DNA from: Lacticaseibacillus kribbianus | GTDB taxonomy: Bacteria; Bacillota; Bacilli; Lactobacillales; Lactobacillaceae | NCBI RefSeq assembly: GCF_020180945.1 | Contig: NZ_JAIPUL010000003.1 | Span: forward strand, 1 to 64,000 | Direction of reading: 5' to 3' | DNA length: 64,000 nt | Part shown: one piece after another, positions 15,662 through 24,322 of the stretch | How positions within the stretch are numbered: the first letter of the stretch is position 1 | Layout of the letters: each line of letters starts with the position of its first letter | Notes under the pieces: model-generated | Told to the model about the DNA's origin: nothing | What the model saw: the letters and a program-made list of their open reading frames with translations, nothing else | Databases searched by the model: none | Translations under genes and position numbers: made by a program

Positions 15662-16870
15662 ATGGCATTAGCGAAAGCCAAGACGGCGAGTCCCGTCCGG
15701 CTGGTAACGGGAGTCGGGGTCGCCTGGCTCTTTGACGCGATGGACGTCGGCATGCTGTCGTTCGTCATCGCCGCGGTCAAGGGCGAGTGGGGCCTTAACG
15801 CGGTGCAGATGGGCTGGATCGGCTCGGTCAGCTCGATCGGCATGGCGATTGGCGCCGTTCTGTTCGGCATTTTGGCCGACCGGATCGGGCGCAAAACCGT
15901 CCTGAGCGTGACGCTGCTCCTGTTCTCGCTGGGCTCGGCGGCCAGCGCCCTGGCGACGGGGTACGCGATGTTCATGGTGCTGCGCCTGATCATCGGGGCG
16001 GGCCTGGGCGGCGAGCTGCCGGTCGCGTCGACGCTCGTATCCGAAAGCGTCGAGACGAAGCACCGCGGGCGCTCCGTGGTGCTGCTGGAGAGCTTTTGGG
16101 CGGCCGGCTGGCTTTTGGCCGCGGTCGTGTCCTACTTCGTGATTCCGCACTGGGGCTGGCGCGTGGCGATGGTCCTGACCGGCCTGTGCGCGCTGTACGC
16201 CCTGTACTTCCGCGAGGGGCTGAACGAATCGCCCGCCTTTTTGGCCCAGACGCACCAAAAACCCGGCTTCTTCCAGGCGCTGACCGCGCTTTGGCAGCGC
16301 AAGTACGCCAAGGCGACCCTGATGCTCTGGGTGGTGTGGTTCATGGTCGTGTTCTCCTACTACGGCATGTTCCTGTGGCTGCCCAGCGTGATGGTGCTCA
16401 AGGGCTACTCGATGATCAACTCCTTCGGCTACGTCCTGGTGATGACCCTGGCGCAGCTGCCCGGCTACTTCGTCGCGGCCTGGCTGATTGAAAAATGGGG
16501 CCGCAAAAAGGTCCTCGCGACCTTCCTGATCGGTACGGCGCTGGCGGCCCTGGGCTTTGGCCTGGCGACCGGTCTGCCGGCGTTGATGGCCAGCGGCATG
16601 CTTCTGTCGTTCTTCAACCTCGGCGCGTGGGGCGCGCTTTACGCCTACTCGCCCGAGCAGTACCCGAGCGTGATCCGCTCCAGCGGCTCCGGCATGGCGG
16701 CCGGCGTCGGCCGCATCGGCGGCATCGTCGGGCCGCTTCTGGTTGGCAGCCTGGTCGCGGCCAAGGTCGGCTTCGGCCTGATCTTCGGCATCTTCACGGT
16801 CGCCATTCTGATCGGTGTGATCGCGGTGCTGGCGCTTGGCACCGAGACGATGGGCGAGCACCTGGAGTAG
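15662..16870 (+). CDS. niaP: Niacin transporter NiaP (MFS)
   Basis: This 402-residue MFS protein with 12 membrane segments imports nicotinate/nicotinamide. It closely follows what I recall of Bacillus subtilis NiaP: GVAWLFDAMDVGMLSFVIAA at the start, GELPVASTLVSE, VVFSYYGMFLWLPSVM and LSFFNLGAWGALYAYSPEQYP later. The MFS signature DRIGRK follows helix 2. The ATG is preceded by GGAGGAAAT. Proximity to niaR and a candidate operator in the leader indicate repression when niacin is plentiful. Confidence 0.92.
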   Translation: MALAKAKTASPVRLVTGVGVAWLFDAMDVGMLSFVIAAVKGEWGLNAVQMGWIGSVSSIGMAIGAVLFGILADRIGRKTVLSVTLLLFSLGSAASALATGYAMFMVLRLIIGAGLGGELPVASTLVSESVETKHRGRSVVLLESFWAAGWLLAAVVSYFVIPHWGWRVAMVLTGLCALYALYFREGLNESPAFLAQTHQKPGFFQALTALWQRKYAKATLMLWVVWFMVVFSYYGMFLWLPSVMVLKGYSMINSFGYVLVMTLAQLPGYFVAAWLIEKWGRKKVLATFLIGTALAALGFGLATGLPALMASGMLLSFFNLGAWGALYAYSPEQYPSVIRSSGSGMAAGVGRIGGIVGPLLVGSLVAAKVGFGLIFGIFTVAILIGVIAVLALGTETMGEHLE

Positions 16871-16892
16871 GGGCCGGCGGGGCCTGACCACC

Positions 16893-17045
16893 GCTTCCGG
16901 CACCGGGCCGGGGCGGCGGAACGCGTGCGGCTCCCCTGAGCCCGAAGTGCGGTCTCAGGACCCGCCGTTGCAGTAAGTCGGCACAAACCGCCGACTAACT
17001 GCAATGTCACGCTGGCTCGCCCCGGCCCGGTGCCTCCAGCAGCGG
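16893..17045 (+). repeat. Repeat family B, copy 2
   Basis: This copy has the same framework as at 6341. The inner stem is CCTGAG with CTCAGG, and the TTGCAGT hairpin now encloses GTCGGC with GCCGAC, a fully paired variant of the copy-1 arms. It follows the niaP stop by about 20 bases. Confidence 0.85.
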
Positions 17046-17174
17046 TCAAGCCGCGCCTCCGCTCGGTTCGGCGGGTGGTGGCGCGGTGCACGAGTCGACT
17101 TATTTTATGAAGATTGTTGTTGAATGATCTGCTCCGGTTTCCGAAGCCTAGAGCCGGTCAATCGAAGCCAAGCG

Positions 17175-17206
17175 AAAGGCGACGCACCGCGGTGCGTCGC
17201 CTTTTT
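17175..17206. terminator. Perfect palindromic terminator upstream of the MFS gene
   Basis: A fully self-complementary segment (AAAGGCGACGCACC...) is followed by a T-run. It probably ends transcription from niaP and the repeat before the next promoter. Confidence 0.7.
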
Positions 17207-17297
17207 GGTGCGGTCGTGAGCGCCACGCCAAAAAGCGGTGGCGGCCTTTCGGAGCGCGTGCTATAGTTAAACCCTTGCCTACGGAGGACACGAACTG

Positions 17298-18518
17298 ATG
17301 AAAGATTTTATGGATCTTGACCGCAACATTCGGCTGCGGATTGGGACCGCCTTTTTGAGTGTGCTGCTCAGCAGCACCATCATGCCGAACATGGCGATCT
17401 ACTACTCGCGCTACTTCGGCGCCGCGACCACCGGCCTGCTGCTGATGGTCGCCGCCGGGGTGGGGCTTTTGGCCGGGCTGTTCGGCGGCCACCTGTCCGA
17501 CGCGCACGGGCGCAAGCCGATCATGCTGTGGGGCGACGGGCTGATGGTGATCGGGCTGGGCATCGCGGCGGCCGCCAACTCGCCGCTTGGCACCAACCCG
17601 TGGCTGACCTTCGCCGGTTTTTTGCTCGCGCGCATCGGCGGCAACCTCGAGGACCCCGCGGCGCAGGCGATGATGATCGACGTCTCGACCAGCGAGAACC
17701 GGCGCTTCATCTACGCGCTGTTGTACTGGATCATGAACATCTCGGTGATGCTCGGCGCGGCGATCGGCGGCTGGTTCTTCCGCGACTGGCTGTTCGAGCT
17801 GATGCTCGCGATGGCGCTTGTGGCGGTGTTCACGTGGCTTGTCGTTCGTTTTGCGATGAGCGAGACCTTCACGCCGACCGGGGCCACGACCAGCGCCCTG
17901 TGGGACATGGTGAAAAGCTACACGCAGGTGCTGGCCGACCGGCGCTTCATGGTGTTTTTCGCCGGATCGCTGGCGGTTGAGATCATCTTCAACCAGCCGA
18001 TGTCCTACCTGCCGGTGCACCTAGACCGCGACTTCCACACGGTCACCGGGTTCGGCGTGGCCATCTACGGGCAGCGGATGCTGTCGGTGCTGACGCTGGT
18101 CAACACCGTGCTGATCGTCGCCTGCATGGCGTTCGTGACTCGCGCGACCAAGCGCTGGTCGACCAGCCGCGGCTTTGCCATCGGCACCGCGCTTCTGGGC
18201 GGTGCGACCGCCGTGTCGTTCCTGCTCAACTCCCTGTGGCCGCTGGTGATCAACGCGGTGGTCCAGACCATCGGCGAGATGATCTCGGTGCCGCCGAGCC
18301 AGACGCTGCGCGCGGACCTGATGGACCCGGAAAAGGTCGGGGCGTACTCTGGCGTCTGGACCACGGTCGGGCCGCTCGCCTCGATGGGCGCGGGCCTCGG
18401 CGTCACGCTCTCCACCTGGATCGGCAACGGCGGCATGGCCGCCTTCATGGGCGTCCTGGTCCTGACCTCTGTCGTCCTCGTCCACAAGGCCGCCACCTGG
18501 CGCGCCGCCGCGGCCTAG
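17298..18518 (+). CDS. MFS efflux transporter (DHA1-like)
   Basis: This 406-residue protein has 12 predicted membrane segments and the MFS loop motif GGHLSDAHGRKP between helices 2 and 3, the arrangement of drug:H+ antiporter family 1. Other visible features are LARIGGNLEDPAAQAMM in helix 4 and a conserved end of helix 11 (YSGVWTTVGPLASMGAG). The substrate is unknown. CGGAGG precedes the ATG. It stands alone between family B repeats, with no adjacent regulator. Confidence 0.82.
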   Translation: MKDFMDLDRNIRLRIGTAFLSVLLSSTIMPNMAIYYSRYFGAATTGLLLMVAAGVGLLAGLFGGHLSDAHGRKPIMLWGDGLMVIGLGIAAAANSPLGTNPWLTFAGFLLARIGGNLEDPAAQAMMIDVSTSENRRFIYALLYWIMNISVMLGAAIGGWFFRDWLFELMLAMALVAVFTWLVVRFAMSETFTPTGATTSALWDMVKSYTQVLADRRFMVFFAGSLAVEIIFNQPMSYLPVHLDRDFHTVTGFGVAIYGQRMLSVLTLVNTVLIVACMAFVTRATKRWSTSRGFAIGTALLGGATAVSFLLNSLWPLVINAVVQTIGEMISVPPSQTLRADLMDPEKVGAYSGVWTTVGPLASMGAGLGVTLSTWIGNGGMAAFMGVLVLTSVVLVHKAATWRAAAA

Positions 18519-18560
18519 GACTGCCGGCCGGCCGCCGGGCTCCGGCGGGGACGGGCCGCT

Positions 18561-18714
18561 GCTTCCGGCTCCGGGCCGGGGCGGCGGAACGCGTGGGGCT
18601 CCCGCAAGCCCAAAGCCCGGTCTTGCGACCCGCCCTTGCAGTAAGCCGGCAAGGGCGGCCGGCTAACTGCAATGTCACGCTGGCTCGCCCCGGCCCGAAG
18701 CCTCCAGCAGCGGC
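18561..18714 (+). repeat. Repeat family B, copy 3
   Basis: Here the inner stem is CGCAAG with CTTGCG, and the second stem is GCCGGC with GCCGGC. Both arms differ from other copies yet still pair. It continues into GCCCTACACAGTGGGGG near 18747. The rest of the gap (18748-18850) shows nothing I can name. Confidence 0.85.
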
Positions 18715-18851
18715 GCGTCCGCGCTGGAGCCCTACACAGTGGGGGTATCGCACCAATCGTGAGCCGGGTGATGGCCAATCGGTGGCGATGCCAGTGCCGC
18801 CACGCCTTGGCACCTACGTCCGTGCACGCCTGCACATCCGAATGTGAAAAA

Positions 18852-18881
18852 CTGCGCCACCGGTGGTCACCGGTGGCGCAG
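18852..18881. terminator. Terminator of the lipoprotein gene
   Basis: CTGCGCCACCGGTG pairs with CACCGGTGGCGCAG. On the minus strand it is followed by TTTTT, ending the lipoprotein transcript. Confidence 0.8.
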
Positions 18882-18935
18882 CTGTGTCTTGGGTGCGCGC
18901 GGCGGTCGTGGGGTCGCGCCGCGCTTTGATGTTCG

Positions 18936-19514
18936 CTAGTCCTTCAACGCCTTGAGCTTGGCCAGGTCGGCCTTGTACATCGCCTTGGCCGACTGCTTGG
19001 GCATCGCCTTTTGCTTGGCGGTGGCCTTGACGGTCATCTTCTGCCACTCGCTGCCGTCCGCGGTTTCCTCGAGGCGCACGACTTTGTGGCCGGAGGTGAT
19101 CAGGCGGGTGCCGGCGAAGTCGTACGGGTACTTGCCGGAGTAGGAGTCCTTGATCAGCGCCTTGACCTGCTTTTGGGTCAGCTTGGCGCCTTCGATCGGC
19201 TGCTCGACGGTGCCGACCCAGGTGGCCTTGAGGGTGACCTTGTCGTCCTTGACCGTGTAGGTGCCGCTCATGTAGGCGCGGTTGCCGTTGGTGCCGGTCT
19301 TGGTGTTCGGGTCGACCTTGTTCATCACGCTGACGAAGTGCTTGTTCGCGCCCAGGTAGTAGGTCAGGCTGTTGTCGGCGCCCTTGACGGTGACGGGAAT
19401 CGTCACCTGGTAGTCGGTGTTGCCGATGGCGTCCTTGTCCTTGCAGGCGGTCAGGCCCAGGCCGACGGCGACGAACGCCAGCAGCGCCAGCGCGGTTCTC
19501 AGTGCTTTTTTCAT
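18936..19514 (-). CDS. Secreted lipoprotein of unknown function
   Basis: This 192-residue protein starts with a lipoprotein signal peptide: MKKALRTALALL, a hydrophobic core and the lipobox LTAC at residues 21-24 (cysteine 24). The mature part is about 170 residues, rich in Lys and Thr, predicted beta-rich (YQVTIPVTVKG, MSGTYTVKDDKVTLKATW) with a Lys/Ala-rich C-terminal helix. I do not recognise a named family. It should be anchored on the outer face of the membrane. The start follows AAAGGAGG, and the gene is divergent from gdpP with its own terminator. Confidence 0.75.
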   Translation of the reverse strand: MKKALRTALALLAFVAVGLGLTACKDKDAIGNTDYQVTIPVTVKGADNSLTYYLGANKHFVSVMNKVDPNTKTGTNGNRAYMSGTYTVKDDKVTLKATWVGTVEQPIEGAKLTQKQVKALIKDSYSGKYPYDFAGTRLITSGHKVVRLEETADGSEWQKMTVKATAKQKAMPKQSAKAMYKADLAKLKALKD

Positions 19515-19674
19515 GTCGAGGGATCCTCCTTTAGCTGTCTAGACCAGCGTACAACGGCCGGCCGGCGATGACAAGTGAAATCGATTGCAGCGGCGCGCGA
19601 TGCCCGGAATCCGTTTCTATGGTAAAATTAAGCTTAAGAATTACTTATGATGCGGGAATTATCCCGCGCCACCC

Positions 19675-21699
19675 GTGAAAGTGAGCGATATTGTGAAAAA
19701 TCTCAAGGCAAAGCTCAAGCTGCCGGCGTTCCTGGAGGACGGCCGGCTGCGCTGGATCATCGGCATCATGGCGGTCCTGGCCGTCATCGACGTGATCGTG
19801 GCGAGCTTCATTCAGCTGTGGCTGGCGCTGGCGCTCCTGCTTTTTCTGCTGGGGCTGATCGGGGCGACCCTGGCCGCCCTGGCGCGCATCACTGCCAACA
19901 CCAACCAGTACATCTCCAACCTGTCGTACCGCATCAAGCGCGGCGAGCAGGAGGCGCTGATCAAGATGCCGGTCGGAATCTTGATCTACAATGAGCAGCT
20001 GGAGATCGAGTGGGCCAACCCCTACCTGCAGCAGTACTTCGGCGACGAAGACTTCCTCGGCCAGCCGCTGTCGGCGATCGACGCCGAGCTTGCACAGCTG
20101 GTCACATCCAACCAGGACTCCAGCGCCAAGACCACCATCACCTGGGGCGGCCACCAGTTCGACATGACGATTCAAAAAAGCATCGGCGTGGTCTACCTGA
20201 TGGACATCACGCCCTACGCCAAGATCGAGCAGGAGGCCGCCGACCGGCGCGTCGCCATCGGGCAGGTGTTCCTCGACAACTACGACGAGATCACCCAGAC
20301 CATGGATGATCAGGCGATCACGAACCTGAACAGCTACGTCACCAACACGATGAGCGACTGGGCCGCCGACTTCGGCATGTTCGTCAAGCGCGTCGCGTCC
20401 GACCGCTTCATCATGATCGGCTACCTCAAGTCGCTGCGCGAGGTCGAGGAGGACAAGTTCAAGATTCTGGACCGGATTCGCGAGGAGACGTCCAAGCAGA
20501 ACTTCCCGCTGACCCTGTCGATCGGGATCGCGTACGGCGAAAACAACCTGTCGCACCTGGCCGCGGTCAGCCAGTCCAACCTGGATCTGGCGCTGGGCCG
20601 CGGCGGCGACCAGGTCGTCGTGCGGGAAAAGGGTGAGCAGGCCCGGTTTTACGGCGGGCGCACCAACCCGATGGAGAAGCGGACCCGCGTGCGGGCGCGC
20701 ATGATTTCACAAGCGCTTCAGGAGCTGTTCAAGCAGACGGACAAAATCTTCGTCGTCGGCCACAAGCGCCCGGACATGGACGCCATTGGGGCGGGGCTGG
20801 GCATCCGGCGCATCGCCCAGATGAACGGCAAGGACTGCTACGTCGTGGTCGACCCGGCCAACCTGCACTCCGACGTCGAGCGGCTGATGACCGCCGTCGG
20901 CAAGGACCCCGAGATCGCCAACGCCGTGGTGACGCCGGAGGCCGCGCTGTCGCAGGCCACCGACAAGAGCCTTTTGGTGCTGGTCGACCACAGCAAGGCC
21001 TCGATCACCGCGGCGCCGGATCTCTACGAGAAGCTCGCGGCGCGCACCGTGATCATCGACCACCACCGGCGCGGCGAGGAGTTCCCGGAAAACCCGATGC
21101 TCGTGTACATCGAGCCGTACGCCAGCTCGACCTGCGAGCTTTTGACCGAGATGTTCGAGTACCAGCCGACCGGCGTGCCGGGCCTGAACAAGCTGGAGGC
21201 CACCGCGATGCTCGCCGGCATCACGGTCGACACCAAGAATTTTGCCATGCGCACCGGCACCCGCACCTTCGACGCCGCGTCGTACCTGCGTTCCAACGGC
21301 GCGGACGGGCTGCTGACCCAGAACCTGCTGAAGGAAAATATCGACAGCTACATCCAGAAGAATCATCTCATTGATACAATTGAAATGATTGCGCCAAGTA
21401 TGGCATTATGTACAGGTGAACCGGACCGCGCCTACGACCCCGTGATCGCGGCGCAGGCGGCCGACACGTTGCTGACGCTCAACGGCATCACCGCCAGCTT
21501 CGTCATCACGCGCCGCGCCGACAACATGGTCGGCATCTCGGCGCGCAGCCTGGGCTCGGTCAACGTCCAGCGCCTGATGGAAAAGCTCGGCGGCGGCGGC
21601 CACCTGAGCAACGCCGCCACCCAGATCCGCGGCAAGTCGGTCGCCCAGGTCCGCACCATGCTGGCGCGGGCGATCGAGGACGAAGCGGTCAACAATTAG
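19675..21699 (+). CDS. gdpP: Cyclic-di-AMP phosphodiesterase GdpP
   Basis: This membrane protein of about 674 residues hydrolyses c-di-AMP to pApA. In order: two N-terminal membrane helices (residues 25-70), a PAS-like domain, a degenerate GGDEF domain (LSIGIAYGENNLSHLAAVSQ), and a C-terminal DHH/DHHA1 phosphodiesterase with VVGHKRPDMDAIGAG, LVDHSK, IIDHHRRG and GGGGHLSNAAT. It sets c-di-AMP level and hence K+ uptake and wall stress responses. The start is uncertain: GTG 19675 lacks a ribosome site, and GTG 19681 or 19693 are alternatives. Unlike in some relatives it is separated from rplI by two repeat elements. Confidence 0.93.
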   Translation: MKVSDIVKNLKAKLKLPAFLEDGRLRWIIGIMAVLAVIDVIVASFIQLWLALALLLFLLGLIGATLAALARITANTNQYISNLSYRIKRGEQEALIKMPVGILIYNEQLEIEWANPYLQQYFGDEDFLGQPLSAIDAELAQLVTSNQDSSAKTTITWGGHQFDMTIQKSIGVVYLMDITPYAKIEQEAADRRVAIGQVFLDNYDEITQTMDDQAITNLNSYVTNTMSDWAADFGMFVKRVASDRFIMIGYLKSLREVEEDKFKILDRIREETSKQNFPLTLSIGIAYGENNLSHLAAVSQSNLDLALGRGGDQVVVREKGEQARFYGGRTNPMEKRTRVRARMISQALQELFKQTDKIFVVGHKRPDMDAIGAGLGIRRIAQMNGKDCYVVVDPANLHSDVERLMTAVGKDPEIANAVVTPEAALSQATDKSLLVLVDHSKASITAAPDLYEKLAARTVIIDHHRRGEEFPENPMLVYIEPYASSTCELLTEMFEYQPTGVPGLNKLEATAMLAGITVDTKNFAMRTGTRTFDAASYLRSNGADGLLTQNLLKENIDSYIQKNHLIDTIEMIAPSMALCTGEPDRAYDPVIAAQAADTLLTLNGITASFVITRRADNMVGISARSLGSVNVQRLMEKLGGGGHLSNAATQIRGKSVAQVRTMLARAIEDEAVNN

Positions 21700-21702
21700 A
21701 GG

Positions 21703-21840
21703 GCGGAGCGGCGCGCACTTAGCGGGTCGGGTAGCCTAGCGCTAGCGTTGAGGCGGGCTTTGCCTCGGCGCTAGTGCGTAGCTAGCCGCACCCGCATTGC
21801 GCGGCGGAGCCCGTTTGGCCGGGCTCCGGCGCGGCGGGGC
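21703..21840. repeat. Repeat family A, copy 4 (opposite orientation)
   Basis: GGGCGGAGCGGCGCGCACTT is the reverse complement of the conserved border seen at 6820-6860. The nested stems include GAGGC/GCCTC and GTAGC/GCTAG-type arms. It directly abuts family B copy 4. Confidence 0.65.
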
Positions 21841-21844
21841 CACT

Positions 21845-21993
21845 GCTTCCGGCTCCGGGCCGGGGCGGCGGAACGCGTGGGGCTCTCCTGAGCCCAAAGT
21901 ACGGTCTCAGGACCCGCCCTTGCAGTAAGCAGGCAAAGACCGCCTGCTAACTGCAATGTCACGCTGGCTCGCCCCGGCCTTCAGCGCCAGCAG
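21845..21993 (+). repeat. Repeat family B, copy 4
   Basis: The inner stem is CCTGAG/CTCAGG, and the second stem is GCAGGC with GCCTGC, a third covarying version. The 3' end diverges after CGCCCCGGCC, losing part of the outer stem. The following 200 bases before rplI hold no recognised feature. Confidence 0.8.
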
Positions 21994-22197
21994 GCCCGCG
22001 CCTCCGCCCTACATCGTGGTGTGCGGCTGCGTTCGATCGCTGGCGGCGTAATTCGGGATTCGGACCGCAGATTTGGATTCAGCGGTACTGGTTGTATTGG
22101 TCGGCCGAACTGGTGTGGACTGAGCTCCTAAGTGACGGCGCAGTTTTCGCCGGATTGATCAACAGCAAGACGCCTCAGAAGAAAGAAGGACTTAACA

Positions 22198-22653
22198 ATG
22201 AAAGTGATTTTTACCGAAGATGTGCGCGGCAAGGGCAAGCGCGGCCAGGTCAAGGAAGTGCCGGACGGGTACGCCCAGAACTTCCTGATCAAGAACGGCA
22301 AGGCCAAGGCGGCCACGGCGCAGGCGATGTCCGCGCTGCGCGGCCAGCAGAAGCTTGAGGAGAAAAAGGACGCGGCGGCGCGCGCCGAGGCCGAGGCCGT
22401 GAAGGCGAAGCTCGAGGCCGACAAGACCGTCGTCCAGATCCAGAGCAAGGCCGGCGCGGACTCGCGTCTGTTCGGCTCGATTCCGAGCAAGCAGATTGCC
22501 CAGGCGCTCGAAAAGCAGTACCAGATCAAGGTCGACAAGCGCAAGATGGACCTGCCGGAGCCGATCAAGGCCCTCGGCTACCGCAACGTGAAGGTCGCGC
22601 TGTACCCGGGCGTGGAGGCTAACATCCGCGTCCACATCACCGAGGCCAAGTAG
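22198..22653 (+). CDS. rplI: 50S ribosomal protein L9
   Basis: This 151-residue protein has the L9 N-terminal RNA-binding domain (MKVIFTEDVRGKGKRGQVKEV, then GYAQNFLIKNGKA), a long Lys/Glu/Ala central helix (residues 45-75) and the C-terminal domain. L9 binds 23S rRNA at the base of the L1 stalk. GAAGGA precedes the ATG. The order gdpP-rplI-dnaB is widely conserved in Firmicutes near the origin. Confidence 0.98.
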   Translation: MKVIFTEDVRGKGKRGQVKEVPDGYAQNFLIKNGKAKAATAQAMSALRGQQKLEEKKDAAARAEAEAVKAKLEADKTVVQIQSKAGADSRLFGSIPSKQIAQALEKQYQIKVDKRKMDLPEPIKALGYRNVKVALYPGVEANIRVHITEAK

Positions 22654-22786
22654 GGTCATTGACCACCGCGGCCCAGCCACCGCGGCCGGGTCCGCAGAGT
22701 CGGTGCGCGGCCGGGCCACGTCGAGCAGACGGGCAAGCCGCAGTCGCAACGCCAAAATTAATCTTCCCGTTAGAATCGTGTGCCGG

Positions 22787-22822
22787 CGCCGCCAGCACGC
22801 GATTTTTGCGCTGGCGGCGGGG
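22787..22822. other. Hairpin between rplI and dnaB
   Basis: GCCGCCAGC pairs with GCTGGCGGC around a 13-base loop that contains the only T-run. It could slow transcription between rplI and dnaB. Confidence 0.4.
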
Positions 22823-22900
22823 GCCGGGTTCGTTGCGCCAAGGCGCCATGTCCGCTAAACTAGGTGAGACGATTTGATGCACAAAGATGGAGGAGAAGCC

Positions 22901-24295
22901 ATGGATAATCAAGTTCGGCGGATGCCGCCGGCCAACCTGGACGCGGAAAAGGCGGTGCTCGGGAGCATCCTGATGTCGCCCGACGCCCTGATCTCCGCCA
23001 TGGAGTTCGTGAACGAGGCCGATTTTTACAAGCGCGCCAACCAGCTGATTTTCCACGCGCTGACCGAGCTGTCCGACCGCGGCGACGCGATCGACGTGCT
23101 GACGGTCGAGGACTACCTCGACTCGGTCAACCAGCTGGCCGACGTGGGCGGCAACGCGTACATGCTCGACATCGCCGATGCCGTGCCGACCGCCGCCAAC
23201 GTGGTCTACTACGCTAAGATCGTGGCGGACAAGGCCCAGCTGCGCCGCCTGATCGACGCCTCCGAGCACATCATCCAGACCGCCTACGACGAGCAAGACG
23301 ATGTGCCGACGGTGGTCGAAAACGCCGAAAGCGCGATGATGGCCGTCTCGGACGGCGGCTCGCGCTCGGGCTTCAAGCCGATTCGTGACGTGCTGAACAG
23401 CACAATGGCCGAGATCGACAAGCTGTACCAAAACGATCAGGAGATCACGGGCCTGCCGACCGGCTTCAAGGAGCTCGACCGCATGACCACCGGGCTGCAC
23501 GACGACGAGCTGATCATCCTGGCCGCGCGCCCCGCGGTCGGGAAAACGGCGTTCGTGCTCAACATCGCGCAGAACGTCGGCACCAAGACGGACAAGACCG
23601 TCGCGATGTTTTCCCTTGAAATGGGCGCCGAGTCGCTGGTCAACCGCATGCTGTGCGCCGAGGGCAGCCTCGACGCGCAGCACCTGCGCACCGGCCAGCT
23701 CAACGAGGAGGAGTGGCAGGCGCTGATCATGGCGATGGGCAGCCTGAGCAACGCCAGCATCTACATCGACGACACGCCCGGCGTCCGCATGGCGCAGATC
23801 CGCTCGCAGTGCCTGAAGCTGCAAAAGGAGCAGGCGCACGGCGACAAGCCGCTGGGCCTGGTCGTCATCGACTACCTGCAGCTGATCGAAGGCTCCGGCC
23901 AGGAAAGCCGCCAGCAGGAGGTCAGCGCGATCTCCCGGCAGCTCAAAAAGCTCGCCAAGGAGCTCCACGTGCCGGTCATCGCCCTGTCGCAGCTGTCGCG
24001 TGGCGTCGAGCAGCGCCAGGACAAGCGCCCGGTACTCTCGGACATCCGTGAATCCGGCTCGATCGAGCAGGACGCCGACATCGTCGCCTTCCTGTACCGC
24101 GACGACTACTACCGCGATGCGGACGGCGACGGCGAGGCGGAAAACGACCACGGCGCCGACGACCAAAACGTCGGTGAGGTCGAGGTCATCATCGAAAAGA
24201 ACCGCTCCGGCGCCCGCGGGACGGTCAAGCTGCTGTTCGTGAAGTCCTACAACAAGTTCAGCTCGATCGCCTACAACCCCGGGCAGCAGCACTAA
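22901..24295 (+). CDS. dnaB: Replicative DNA helicase DnaB
   Basis: This 464-residue hexameric helicase (DnaC in Bacillus nomenclature) unwinds DNA at the replication fork. The N-terminal domain (RRMPPANLDAEKAVLGSIL) recruits primase. The RecA-like domain has Walker A ARPAVGKT (K215), LEMGAESLVNRMLCAE, Walker B LVVIDYLQLI and IALSQLSRGVEQR. ATG 22901 is chosen because GGAGGAG lies just before it; an in-frame ATG at 22874 lacks one. A short Asp/Glu-rich insertion (DADGDGEAENDHGADDQN) lies near the C-terminus. Confidence 0.97.
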   Translation: MDNQVRRMPPANLDAEKAVLGSILMSPDALISAMEFVNEADFYKRANQLIFHALTELSDRGDAIDVLTVEDYLDSVNQLADVGGNAYMLDIADAVPTAANVVYYAKIVADKAQLRRLIDASEHIIQTAYDEQDDVPTVVENAESAMMAVSDGGSRSGFKPIRDVLNSTMAEIDKLYQNDQEITGLPTGFKELDRMTTGLHDDELIILAARPAVGKTAFVLNIAQNVGTKTDKTVAMFSLEMGAESLVNRMLCAEGSLDAQHLRTGQLNEEEWQALIMAMGSLSNASIYIDDTPGVRMAQIRSQCLKLQKEQAHGDKPLGLVVIDYLQLIEGSGQESRQQEVSAISRQLKKLAKELHVPVIALSQLSRGVEQRQDKRPVLSDIRESGSIEQDADIVAFLYRDDYYRDADGDGEAENDHGADDQNVGEVEVIIEKNRSGARGTVKLLFVKSYNKFSSIAYNPGQQH

Positions 24296-24322
24296 CACTT
24301 CAGTATAAAAGGAGGATGCATC

